Assembly (NCBI GenBank): GCA_963783855.1
Contig: CAWAPE010000013.1
Span: 62,001-126,000 of the forward strand
DNA: 64,000 nucleotides
DNA from: JAKAGZ01 sp963783855
GTDB taxonomy: Bacteria; Bacteroidota; Ignavibacteria; Ignavibacteriales; Ignavibacteriaceae
Reading direction: 5' to 3'
Part shown: positions 55,729-64,000 of the stretch, one piece after another
Layout: every line of letters starts with the position of its first letter
How positions within the stretch are numbered: position 1 is the stretch's first letter
Position numbers and translations under genes: made by a program
The notes under the pieces: model-generated
What the model was told of the DNA's origin: nothing
Database searches by the model: none
What the model saw: the letters and a program-made list of their open reading frames with translations, nothing else

Positions 55729-57033
55729 ATGAAAAAAACATTACTTTTTTTAAGTGCCATAATAATTATGGCACTCAATTCATATACAACAGTTGCTCAA
55801 ACCAAGGTGATTATTAATGAATTTTCAAACGGTGATTCTTCAGATCACGATTGGATTGAATTGATTGTTACTGTGGATGGTACCGATTTGCAAGGATTAT
55901 ATCTTACAACTCGTGCTACATATGGTGGATATCCACAAACTGGTTCTGCTACGGTTGATTTAACTAAAGGTATTGAGTTAAGTAAAAGCAATGGAGACTT
56001 AAATGGCCTAAATAAGGGAACAATTATTGTAATTTATAAGGCTGGTTCAAAAAGTTCGAGTCTTCCAGCTGATCATTTTACTATTGCTGATGGGTACATT
56101 TGTATTCCAAGCAACGACCCTACTTTTATGGAGAGCGGTGGAACCTGGGCAAGTTTAACTGGTTATGATGGCAATAACCCAGCAAGTAACGCCATACTGC
56201 TTTACTCTTCAAATCTTTTTACAAATACCCTTACAGGTATATTTTGTGTTCAATACGGAAGTTCTTCATCCAGTACTACTGAATTTGATGGAGGATATGG
56301 AGATGTGGTACTTCCTGGTACAACAACATTTTATACTGGACAATCGATATATTGGAGTGGAAATGATCCAGAAACCGAGGCCACTGTTCCAGGAAAATGG
56401 ACAGAACAAAGTGATGCGTCAGCATCCCCTACAACAACAAATCCTGGTCAGACTGCTCTGCCTGTCGAGCTAACTTCTTTTTCTGGTTCAGTTGTTAAAA
56501 ATTCAGTTTATTTAACCTGGAAGACAGCAACAGAAGTGAATAATTACGGCTTTGATGTTGAAAGATCTTCCGGCAATGAAGGTTGGCAAAAAATTGGTTT
56601 TGTAGCCGGCAACGGTAATAGCAACTCACCAAAGAATTACTCTTTTACAGATACACCCTCTGATGGCATTTCTTTCAGTTACAGGTTAAAACAGATAGAC
56701 ATTGATGGAAATTTTAAATATTATGATGTAGTAACAGTAAACCTGACAGCTTCTTCTGAAGCACAACTTTTGCAGAATAATCCTAATCCATTTAATCCAT
56801 CTACTACTATTAAATTCTATACACCAAACACTTCGGATGTAACAATTAGAATCTATGATATGCTGGGAAGAGAGGTAACAACATTATTTAATCAGAGAAC
56901 AACTGCAGGGTATCATGTAGTTTTCTGGAACGGTAAGGACAGCAGAGGCGAGGAAGTATCTAGCGGCGTTTATTTATACAGATTAACTGCCGGTAATTTT
57001 TCAGAAACTAAAAAAATGAATCTACTAAAATAA
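55729..57033 (+). CDS. T9SS-exported lamin-tail-like surface protein
   Basis: 434 residues. Signal peptide about 1-24 (LFLSAIIIMALNS, then VAQ). The N-terminal VIINEFSNGDSSDHDWIEL opening is typical of lamin-tail-like domains in exported bacterial proteins. A fibronectin-like segment begins at LPVELTSFSGSVVKNSVYL (about 245), and a T9SS C-terminal domain starts with LLQNNPNPFNPSTTIKF (about 345) and ends KKMNLLK. AAAGGAAG precedes the ATG. Probably displayed on or released from the cell surface; no enzyme motif. Confidence 0.87.
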   Translation: MKKTLLFLSAIIIMALNSYTTVAQTKVIINEFSNGDSSDHDWIELIVTVDGTDLQGLYLTTRATYGGYPQTGSATVDLTKGIELSKSNGDLNGLNKGTIIVIYKAGSKSSSLPADHFTIADGYICIPSNDPTFMESGGTWASLTGYDGNNPASNAILLYSSNLFTNTLTGIFCVQYGSSSSSTTEFDGGYGDVVLPGTTTFYTGQSIYWSGNDPETEATVPGKWTEQSDASASPTTTNPGQTALPVELTSFSGSVVKNSVYLTWKTATEVNNYGFDVERSSGNEGWQKIGFVAGNGNSNSPKNYSFTDTPSDGISFSYRLKQIDIDGNFKYYDVVTVNLTASSEAQLLQNNPNPFNPSTTIKFYTPNTSDVTIRIYDMLGREVTTLFNQRTTAGYHVVFWNGKDSRGEEVSSGVYLYRLTAGNFSETKKMNLLK

Positions 57034-57058
57034 CCCATTATAAAATATGTCGGTTTGT

Positions 57059-57098
57059 AAACCCTTTCATAACATAGAGTTATGGGAGGGTTTTTTTT
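57059..57098 (+). terminator. Terminator of the lamin-tail-like gene
   Basis: 15-bp stem AAACCCTTTCATAAC / GTTATGGGAGGGTTT with two G-U pairs, then eight T. Confidence 0.88.
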
Positions 57099-57382
57099 GC
57101 CCATCAAATATTTAGTCCATAATGTGGGCAGAAAAATAAACTATAATGCATTAACTTAAGTTTACCAAATAGGAATTACTCCTTTAGCTTTTGGGGAGGA
57201 GCTTTATATTTCTTAAAAGATTTTTGTATGATAATAGCTGGACAGAGAAATAATTTATTAATGAAATTAAATTTATTAGGGAAAACCAGAGTTACTCTGA
57301 GAGTCTGGCTTAAATTTTAAGTAGATTTATAATATATAAATTCAAGATATGATGTTTATTTATTCATTACACTGAATAAATA
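57099..57382. other. AT-rich spacer
   Basis: No gene or clear signal after the terminator. It separates convergent genes. Confidence 0.5.
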
Positions 57383-58429
57383 TTATTTTCCTGTATTATC
57401 CATTAATTCCATAATTGCATTTGTTATAAATTTTAATGTAATCATATTTTTGCTTATGTCCTCTTTGATCTTTACTCGTTTTACAATTTTGATTTTGTTG
57501 CTAATATCTTCCTTAGTACCAATCAGTGTAAGTCTTCCTGAATCTGCTAAATATTTATCTACCGATCCAATTTCACTTCCGAAGATACTATATGCTGGAA
57601 CTCCTAATGAAGCAGCCTCTCTGATCATTGTACCGCCACCACTAATTACAAGGTCGGAGTGCCAGATTAAATTTAAACCATTTACAATAACTTCCGGTAT
57701 CACAATTTTTCCGGATTCCAAATAAGGCTTCCATTTTTTAATGACTTCTGTTTTCTGTTCATCAGTCCTCGGTGTTATAACAATCTGAGTGTTCTCAAGC
57801 TGGGCAACGACATTAATGGTTTCGTAAAATAGTTCTTTGCTTTTTTCCATATAATAATGTGCAGAATAAGCAGGAGGTCTAATAGAAATTATTACTTTCT
57901 CAATATCTAGTTTTAGATTAACAATAATTTCGGAATCTGGAATAAATTTATGAATATAGACATCTTCCTTTATACCAGGATATCTAATAATTTTTTCTGC
58001 ATTTTTACGAATTTTGCTGTCGGGTATAACCTCGGGTAATAATTTATAATTAGGCCTAAATAATGGTATCCCCCGCGCCAATTCATAATCGTACGCCATT
58101 GCACTTTTAATACCAATCAATTTTGCTGTAAGAATTTGAGAGCGGGAGCCGTGAGATAATGCTAACATAGGCCTCTTTTTCAGTACAATAGGTATCATTT
58201 GTAGAGAACGAGTTACAACACCCAGCACTTTCATTAATTTATTCTTGCCAAAGTGCTTCCCTATTTTGGTATACTTTATTTCAAAAAGCTCGGCAAGTTG
58301 AATAACCTGAGCATAGTCCCTCGCAGTAATAAAAACCTCAACACCATTATCTCTAAGCTCTTTAATTATGGGATCAAAGAATAGTACATGGGGAGAATTA
58401 TCTAAATCTATCCATATATTTTTTTGCAT
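57383..58429 (-). CDS. DUF354 family, glycosyltransferase-like protein
   Basis: 348 residues. The family N-terminus IWIDLDNSPHVLFFDPII and the later SLGVPAYSIFGSEIGSVD near residue 280 are diagnostic of DUF354. The fold resembles GT-B UDP-GlcNAc 2-epimerase/MurG-type enzymes, with the C-terminal GGGTMIREAASLG nucleotide-sugar loop. Common in polysaccharide clusters; exact reaction unknown. Near wecB-like and asparagine-synthase-like genes on the same strand. Confidence 0.87.
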   Translation of the reverse strand: MQKNIWIDLDNSPHVLFFDPIIKELRDNGVEVFITARDYAQVIQLAELFEIKYTKIGKHFGKNKLMKVLGVVTRSLQMIPIVLKKRPMLALSHGSRSQILTAKLIGIKSAMAYDYELARGIPLFRPNYKLLPEVIPDSKIRKNAEKIIRYPGIKEDVYIHKFIPDSEIIVNLKLDIEKVIISIRPPAYSAHYYMEKSKELFYETINVVAQLENTQIVITPRTDEQKTEVIKKWKPYLESGKIVIPEVIVNGLNLIWHSDLVISGGGTMIREAASLGVPAYSIFGSEIGSVDKYLADSGRLTLIGTKEDISNKIKIVKRVKIKEDISKNMITLKFITNAIMELMDNTGK

Positions 58430-58671
58430 AACACCTGCACTTATTAGTAAATCAGTAAATAAATATTTAATATCTTAATTTTTGTATCGCATTCTCACAA
58501 AAAAGATTCCCTAAGAATTTGTTTGAATAAAGGTAAAATATTTCTTTATAATCAGTGGACAATTCAATAAAGTCAAATTAATATATATAGCTGACCTCAG
58601 TAAGGCCATACTTTTTTTTAATTGCCATCTTTTATCTATTCTTAATAATATTTCTAAAAAATAATTTCCAA

Positions 58672-60240
58672 TTACTTAATTAAATTATAAAAGTAACTTA
58701 TCGCAAACATTTTATGAACAAAATTGCTATTCAAACCTTTAAGGCGGTACTGATTAATTAATGATTCTATTAATTTCCGTTGCACAACTTCACTTAATAA
58801 GTCATAGTCAATATTTTCTTGCAAATAATCCGCAGTAAGAAAAATACTATGCTTTTTATTTTTTTGAAATCTTTTCTGTAATTGATGGTAATAGATTGTT
58901 AGCTGGCTAGCAGATGTAGGAATATTTCTTAGTTTTGGAGGCAATAATTCAAAAGCACCTTCATGTAACTTACATCCCTTTATACCTCCTGTAAATCTAT
59001 AACCGAGACTTAATAGTCTATTATCAGAAAAAGGCGTATATATTTTACTATAATTGATATGGGTCCTTATATTACATGAAACCCAAAAATTATCCCTTTC
59101 TCTATGATAAAAAAGTTCGTTAGCATTTATTCCACTTAAATTTTTATAGAATAAATACCTTTCTCGGAAAAGTTCGTAAATTATTGCCCTGTATTTTTGG
59201 TTAATAAAAAAACTGTGTCTCTTAAAATAGGAATCAACACTGCCCGATGGTCCCTTATAAAATCCTTTAAAGTATTCTCCCCTATAACCTTTAAGCCGAC
59301 TTATATGGATTACTTTATCACTATCATGTACATATTCTTTATAATGTATTATCCAATTTCTTGGAGTAAATTCTGCATTTGTTTGAATAGCAACTTTCTC
59401 AATCGCACTATCTATACTATCAAGATTAACATCACTAGCATCTATTTCATAATGCTTTTTATCTATTATTTTTGCAATTACTTCCGCTGTATGAATATCC
59501 CTTTTGCTTACAATTGATGAGGTGCCAGTAAATAATGTAAAATCCCTGCCTGAAACTAAAGCGGCAGCTAATATAGCTCTGCTATCTGAACCACCTGTGA
59601 GATTTATTTGTGGATAACCATCTTGCAGGCATTTATCCACGCTATTTAGAAAAGCTTCCAAAATCAAATTGCGATTTGAAATACTCCCATCAAAACCAAG
59701 CCATTTTTGTAAATCACAACCTATAATTTTAACATTATTATTAGATAAATATAAAATATCCCCACCATAACTTTTCTTTATCTTTTTAAGAAAAGTTTCC
59801 CCAAAATAGCAGAAATCAAACGCCAAAAAGGAACTGATAGCCCTATGATTTATTTCAATATTTTTTAACAATTTGGTTACCAAAAAAATATTATTCGCTA
59901 TAATTCCTTTTAATTCATTTGAATAATACCAAGGTAATTCATTTTGAATAGACGTTATTGCCCTAAACTCATTTCCAAGTTTATTTTGAATAATACATGC
60001 CCAAATTCCTTCAATTTCATATACATATTTATTTGTGTTATCAAGTTTTTCTAAAGAATAAATATCCAATTCTATATTGTTTGGATTAATTAACCAAATA
60101 AATGAATCTTTTGTTTCATATTTTATTACATTTTGCGAAGCTGTAATACTATTCGGTTCTAATACGATAGAATATTTATAATAGTCAAATATCATCTCCT
60201 TAGATATTTTGTCTAAAGCCATTCTTTTATCTGACTCCAT
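58672..60240 (-). CDS. Asparagine-synthase-like protein lacking the glutaminase cysteine
   Basis: 522 residues. The C-terminal half has the ATP-pyrophosphatase loop NLTGGSDSRAILAAAL near residue 212 and conserved ISRLKGYRGEYF-type downstream sequence. The N-terminus does not begin with the Met-Cys of class-II glutaminases and reads MESDKRMALDKISKEM, so ammonia from glutamine is not expected. Related proteins in polysaccharide or peptide pathways form amides or beta-lactam-type bonds with other donors. Here, modification of a sugar carboxylate is possible but unproven. An alternative start at Met7 exists. Confidence 0.8.
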   Translation of the reverse strand: MESDKRMALDKISKEMIFDYYKYSIVLEPNSITASQNVIKYETKDSFIWLINPNNIELDIYSLEKLDNTNKYVYEIEGIWACIIQNKLGNEFRAITSIQNELPWYYSNELKGIIANNIFLVTKLLKNIEINHRAISSFLAFDFCYFGETFLKKIKKSYGGDILYLSNNNVKIIGCDLQKWLGFDGSISNRNLILEAFLNSVDKCLQDGYPQINLTGGSDSRAILAAALVSGRDFTLFTGTSSIVSKRDIHTAEVIAKIIDKKHYEIDASDVNLDSIDSAIEKVAIQTNAEFTPRNWIIHYKEYVHDSDKVIHISRLKGYRGEYFKGFYKGPSGSVDSYFKRHSFFINQKYRAIIYELFRERYLFYKNLSGINANELFYHRERDNFWVSCNIRTHINYSKIYTPFSDNRLLSLGYRFTGGIKGCKLHEGAFELLPPKLRNIPTSASQLTIYYHQLQKRFQKNKKHSIFLTADYLQENIDYDLLSEVVQRKLIESLINQYRLKGLNSNFVHKMFAISYFYNLIK

Positions 60241-60452
60241 AGATATTAATTCCCCTAGGTAGTATAAATAATACTATATTTTTAACTAATATTTAATAAC
60301 TATAATAGATCACACATATAAATGGATAACAACAAATTATTGAATTATGACTTACTTTTTAATTAAAAGTATAATTTAATATAATTAAGCGGATGCTTTT
60401 TCTAATTTTAATTAACAATGTTCTTTTTGAAAAGACGCTCTAGAGAAATAAA

Positions 60453-61547
60453 TTAATAATTTAATTCACCAGCTAATATTTCGCAAATTCTTTCGGCTGC
60501 CTTACCATCCCAAAGGGCAGGTACAGTACCAATTTTCTTATGACCACCTATTACTTTTAATACTGCCTTACCAGCTTTCTTAAAATCTCCACCGACCAAT
60601 TGATTAGTTCCTTCATCAACAGTAGATGGGCGTTCCGTTGAGGTTCTTAAAGTAATACACTGTACTCCAAGGTAAGTACTTTCTTCTTGTATTCCCCCGC
60701 TATCAGTCAGTATCAATTCCGATTTTTCAAGAAGACTAATAAAGTCAATATAACCAATCGGATTTGTTAAGAGAATATTCTCATTAACTTTTGCCAGGAG
60801 TCCAAACCCTTCTAAATTCTTTCTAGTTCTCGGATGAATAGGAAATATAATTTTTCTGTGTACTGATAAGGAATTTAGCAATTTAACTAAACCAGTAAGC
60901 CTGGCTTCTGAATCCACATTACTGGGACGATGCATAGTCACAATAATATAGTCATTTTGATTTAATTCAAATTTTTTAAGGATATTTGTTTTTTTAGTAA
61001 GCTTTAATATACTAATTAGGCTGTCTATCATGCAATTACCAACGAAAAACACTTTCCCCTTATCAATTCCTTCATTTTTAAGATTTACCAACCCACTCCT
61101 TTCAGTTACAAATAAATAATCAGAAATTGAATCAGTAAGTATTCTATTAACTTCTTCAGGCATATTACGATCAAAACTTCTTAAACCTGCTTCAATGTGG
61201 GCAACCTTTATATGAAGTTTCTTAGCTGTAAGTGCACAAGCTATAGTAGAATTAACATCCCCTACAACAATTACCAGAACAGGATTTTCTTTAATCAGTA
61301 ATTTCTCAAATTCGATCATAATTCTACCGGTTTGTTCAGCATGCGAGCCACTCCCAATTCCTAAAAAATAATTTGGTACTGGCAGTTCTAGTTGTTTAAA
61401 AAATATCTCTGACATATTTGTATCATAGTGTTGCCCGGTATGACAGATTAGATGAGTTACACTCTTTTTATATTTTTGTAATGCTTTATGAATTGGTGCA
61501 ACTTTCATAAAATTTGGCCTAGCTCCAACTACTGTTAGTATTTTCAT
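60453..61547 (-). CDS. wecB: UDP-N-acetylglucosamine 2-epimerase (non-hydrolysing)
   Basis: 364 residues, normal length. Family motifs: VVGARPNFMKVAPIHKAL at the N-terminus, HTGQHYDTNMSEIFF, VVGDVNSTIACALTAKK, HIEAGLRSFDRNMPEEVNR, and LTDSGGIQEESTYLGVQ near residue 285. Interconverts UDP-GlcNAc and UDP-ManNAc, a precursor for surface glycans. ATG start precedes the conserved strand directly. Supports ManNAc-type sugar in the repeat unit. Confidence 0.93.
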   Translation of the reverse strand: MKILTVVGARPNFMKVAPIHKALQKYKKSVTHLICHTGQHYDTNMSEIFFKQLELPVPNYFLGIGSGSHAEQTGRIMIEFEKLLIKENPVLVIVVGDVNSTIACALTAKKLHIKVAHIEAGLRSFDRNMPEEVNRILTDSISDYLFVTERSGLVNLKNEGIDKGKVFFVGNCMIDSLISILKLTKKTNILKKFELNQNDYIIVTMHRPSNVDSEARLTGLVKLLNSLSVHRKIIFPIHPRTRKNLEGFGLLAKVNENILLTNPIGYIDFISLLEKSELILTDSGGIQEESTYLGVQCITLRTSTERPSTVDEGTNQLVGGDFKKAGKAVLKVIGGHKKIGTVPALWDGKAAERICEILAGELNY

Positions 61548-61908
61548 TATTACCTTAATTATTTGTTCAAAGAGATATCATTTTTCAATTATGTTTTTAT
61601 TAATTAATAATTATATTTCTATTATTCAAAAGACGAACTATTTCCTAAGAATAGAGATATTGTACATATCCCACGTTATATCCTTGTACCCTATTCTGGC
61701 AATTACAAATAGACTGAAATAGTTTTGTTGTTGCTTCCTCAAGTTCAATAGTGCTGCATATCTTGCTTTTTTTGTAATAAGTTATAGAACCCGGAAAATC
61801 TGGTTATTAAAACTTCCGTAAGCAAATGCAAAAGAAAACATTATATAGTATCAAATTTAGATTGATTAAACGATATGTCTTATATTTTATTTCAAATGAT
61901 TCATTTAT
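61548..61908. other. AT-rich spacer
   Basis: Between the O-antigen-ligase gene and wecB, both leftward. All frames are interrupted; nothing recognisable. Confidence 0.5.
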
Positions 61909-63183
61909 CTAATTTGTTACAAATTTGTATTCAACGTCCTGTTTCCAAAGCTGAGCGAATAAAATCAAATATGAGATAGTTAACATTGAACCTACAATAT
62001 GGCCGACGTTGAATAATATTGACTCCTGCATGCTAATAATTAGTGCAGTAATAACAAACCATTTCCATGGACTAGGATAAATCAATTTTAGTAAATTTAA
62101 AAAATACTTAAATATCATTATAATAAATATTCCGAGTCCTATAAAGCCAACCTGGTTAGTAATATCAATATAACTATTGTGCGATTCACTCGGAATCCAA
62201 ACAAATAGTTTATATACATGCTCCAGATATTCAGAAGGGGGACTAACACTCCAAAATGCCTGGAAACCAGTTCCTAAAAAAGGATGATGGGAAATACTAA
62301 TAAACATAGCTGTCCATAAATCGGTCCTCCCTGAAAATGATGGGTCTTTTCCTATAGCTTCTGTAACTGTATCAATTATTTCGGGAGAAATTAGCAGGAT
62401 AGACAAAACCACACCGATCCCAAATAAAAAAAGTGTTACTGACGCAGTACGACCAAGTCCAAGGGGTTTAAATATATCATCAACCGATATTAAGGAGGCT
62501 GCAAACATAATTATAAGAAATGTAGAAATCGAAGTCATGCTTCTCGAACCGAATAAAAGTGCAAGTGAAAATAATACAGCAGTAGCTGCAATCAATTTTG
62601 CATTGCCTTTTTCCATCTTATAAATAAAATAACTCAAAAGTGTGCATATTACAGCCACCTGTCCAAGAAGATTTTTATGATCAGCAAATCCTCTCCAGGT
62701 ATGAAAGGTAGGATCCTTTGCACCTGGAATTACTATACAAACAAATACGGAAAGAAAAACATATAAATATAAAACAGGTTTCGTATATCTCAGGATTTCT
62801 TTAGTCGAAGTTGTATGAACAAGCAGAGATAAGGTAACTGTAAATAAAGTAAATATTCTGAAAAATCGTTTAACGGTATCTAAGGGACTATAAGACCAAA
62901 GAACGCTTAATAAACACCAAAGTAAAAAAATAGTTAATAATTTTTCCTTCTTTATTATAGCTATTGCATCGAGACGTCTTACAAAAAGTGAGATTGTTGA
63001 AGCTAGAAATATGGAGGTATAAACAATCTGATTGATAATATTACCGCCACCACCGCCCATTTTATTAGTATCAACCCTTGTCTTAAAAGGAATACTTGTA
63101 CCGAAGAATTCAAAAAATAAAAATGCCATATAAGCAAATATTGCTATTTTGAAGTAAATATCTCTTTTAATCGTTTTATCCAT
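61909..63183 (-). CDS. O-antigen ligase / polymerase family protein (Wzy_C)
   Basis: 424 residues from the ATG; a TTG two codons earlier is possible. About 11-12 membrane segments, with a periplasmic loop carrying FSGRTDLWTAMFISISHHPF near residue 290 followed by LGTGFQAFW and ESHNSYIDITNQVGFIGLGI, the Wzy_C signature with its histidine. Either polymerises repeat units (Wzy) or ligates them to a lipid (WaaL); sequence alone does not separate the two. With the flippase it points to a Wzx/Wzy-dependent route. Confidence 0.87.
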   Translation of the reverse strand: MDKTIKRDIYFKIAIFAYMAFLFFEFFGTSIPFKTRVDTNKMGGGGGNIINQIVYTSIFLASTISLFVRRLDAIAIIKKEKLLTIFLLWCLLSVLWSYSPLDTVKRFFRIFTLFTVTLSLLVHTTSTKEILRYTKPVLYLYVFLSVFVCIVIPGAKDPTFHTWRGFADHKNLLGQVAVICTLLSYFIYKMEKGNAKLIAATAVLFSLALLFGSRSMTSISTFLIIMFAASLISVDDIFKPLGLGRTASVTLFLFGIGVVLSILLISPEIIDTVTEAIGKDPSFSGRTDLWTAMFISISHHPFLGTGFQAFWSVSPPSEYLEHVYKLFVWIPSESHNSYIDITNQVGFIGLGIFIIMIFKYFLNLLKLIYPSPWKWFVITALIISMQESILFNVGHIVGSMLTISYLILFAQLWKQDVEYKFVTN

Positions 63184-63709
63184 TAACAAAAATTTAATCC
63201 AACTTTACTATTGATATAATATCATTAACTATTTAGGATTCCAAAATAACAATGACACACTAAAGAGCATCCATTAAGTATTGTGCAAATTGATTAACGG
63301 ACTAAATTAATTTTAAGCATATCTCCATAATACGCTAAAATAAAAATAGCTAATACATACCATTCATATTGATAATATCCTACAGAGAGAATAATCTCCA
63401 TATTATAAGTACAATGGGTAAACCAAACAGCAGTAATCCTAAAGTATTTATGAGAAAAACATGCAATAAAGTGCTAGGTTCTCTCAATTCTTTTTGTGTT
63501 AATTAAATTTACCTAATTCGTCCACCTACAAGTCCACTAAGCAGATTTAGTCTATATAGATCATTCAGCCTTCATTTCTAATACGGTTAATTAAATTACA
63601 GTAAATGACTAAATAACATCCCTGGAAAAAAGTAAATTTATGTTGCGTTTAAATTCCTCATAATACTTTTCAAATTTATTGTCCCATAATTTGTCCAATA
63701 CTTAAACCA
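63184..63709. other. AT-rich spacer
   Basis: Gap between the partial glycosyltransferase and the O-antigen-ligase gene. No open frame of note, no strong hairpin. Confidence 0.5.
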
Positions 63710-64000
63710 TTATGTTAAGTTTGCAAAAGATTTCATTTTTCCTATCTGTTCAAGTCTTAAGTATTTCACAAATTCCTTTGAAACTGGCCTTGGAAATCTT
63801 CTCATAGAAGCCCATAGATATCCAAATAAAATTATAATGCTGCCAAAGAAATATGGCTTAATAGTAATAGTCTTATATGACCGCAGAAAGAGGAAAAGAG
63901 GGTGATAACCTAGACTGTAATTTCTTATACCAGCTCTGAATTTTTGCTTAAGAACATTATCGGTAGCCGTTCCAGTTGGCCGATAATGTAATATTTTGTA
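63710..64000 (-). CDS. Glycosyltransferase family 2, C-terminal fragment at window edge
   Basis: 96 codons and a TAA are visible; the start lies beyond the window. The tail reads RPTGTATDNVLKQKFRAG, then NYSLGYHPLFLFLRSYK, a hydrophobic segment (FFGSIIILFGYLWAS) and EFVKYLRLEQIGKMK. This end pattern (GTA..N.L..KFR.G...Y.LGYHPLF and a final LR.EQ) is typical of family-2 glycosyltransferases of O-antigen and exopolysaccharide loci. Same strand as the neighbouring polysaccharide genes. Confidence 0.8.
   Translation of the reverse strand, partial: YKILHYRPTGTATDNVLKQKFRAGIRNYSLGYHPLFLFLRSYKTITIKPYFFGSIIILFGYLWASMRRFPRPVSKEFVKYLRLEQIGKMKSFANLT

Noticed and set aside
1..64000. CRISPR arrays, rRNA and tRNA genes
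   Set aside because: No regularly spaced direct repeats, rRNA-like stretches or cloverleaf-like sequences were noticed on reading; a covariance-model scan for tRNAs was not possible.

Overview
The window looks like a chromosome fragment of a Bacteroidota/Chlorobi-group bacterium, most plausibly Ignavibacteria (class-level guess only). The evidence is: AT-rich DNA; secreted proteins ending in a type IX secretion (T9SS) C-terminal domain of the NYPNPFNPTT kind; sequence features typical of diderms (Lnt, lipobox lipoproteins, SecA with a zinc tail); several TTG starts; and short intergenic palindromes. No rRNA, tRNA, CRISPR array or intact transposase was seen.

Region 1 (1-8.8 kb) is a fatty-acid beta-oxidation locus: acyl-CoA synthetase, FadN-type hydroxyacyl-CoA dehydrogenase/enoyl-CoA hydratase fusion, thiolase and acyl-CoA dehydrogenase (cut by the window start), read leftward. 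A divergent XRE-type regulator of the short-chain-acyl (RamB/ScfR-like) kind faces it, and the shared intergenic carries a perfect 14-bp palindrome. A thioesterase and threonine aldolase follow, then a REP-like array of four hairpins.

Region 2 (10.5-40.4 kb) is mostly housekeeping. It holds a tight run ybjQ-era-eamA-acyP-ispF-dedA-lnt; an ECF sigma/anti-sigma pair divergent from a small membrane protein, with three copies of one promoter motif (TGTAACC-N17-GTC); trxB, queG, a Rieske/MBL pair, duplicated 2[4Fe-4S] ferredoxins, lemA/TPM, a second acyl-CoA dehydrogenase, rlmN, a SpoU methyltransferase, mtgA, TPR lipoproteins, a P-II protein, secA, adenosine deaminase, urocanase and a SerA-like dehydrogenase.

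Region 3 (40.5-64 kb) is a surface-polysaccharide island, visibly more AT-rich and gappy. It holds a Wzx-type flippase, O-antigen ligase/polymerase, UDP-GlcNAc 2-epimerase, glycosyltransferases, a FemAB-like acyltransferase, an asparagine-synthase-like enzyme without the glutaminase cysteine, two T9SS cargo proteins and a decayed T9SS phosphoesterase gene. The most interesting part is a four-gene cassette (fatty-acyl-AMP ligase, acyl carrier protein, MBOAT, membrane-anchored SGNH protein). It mirrors the architecture of dltABCD but has a fatty-acid-type adenylating enzyme, which suggests a dedicated machine for acylating a surface glycan.
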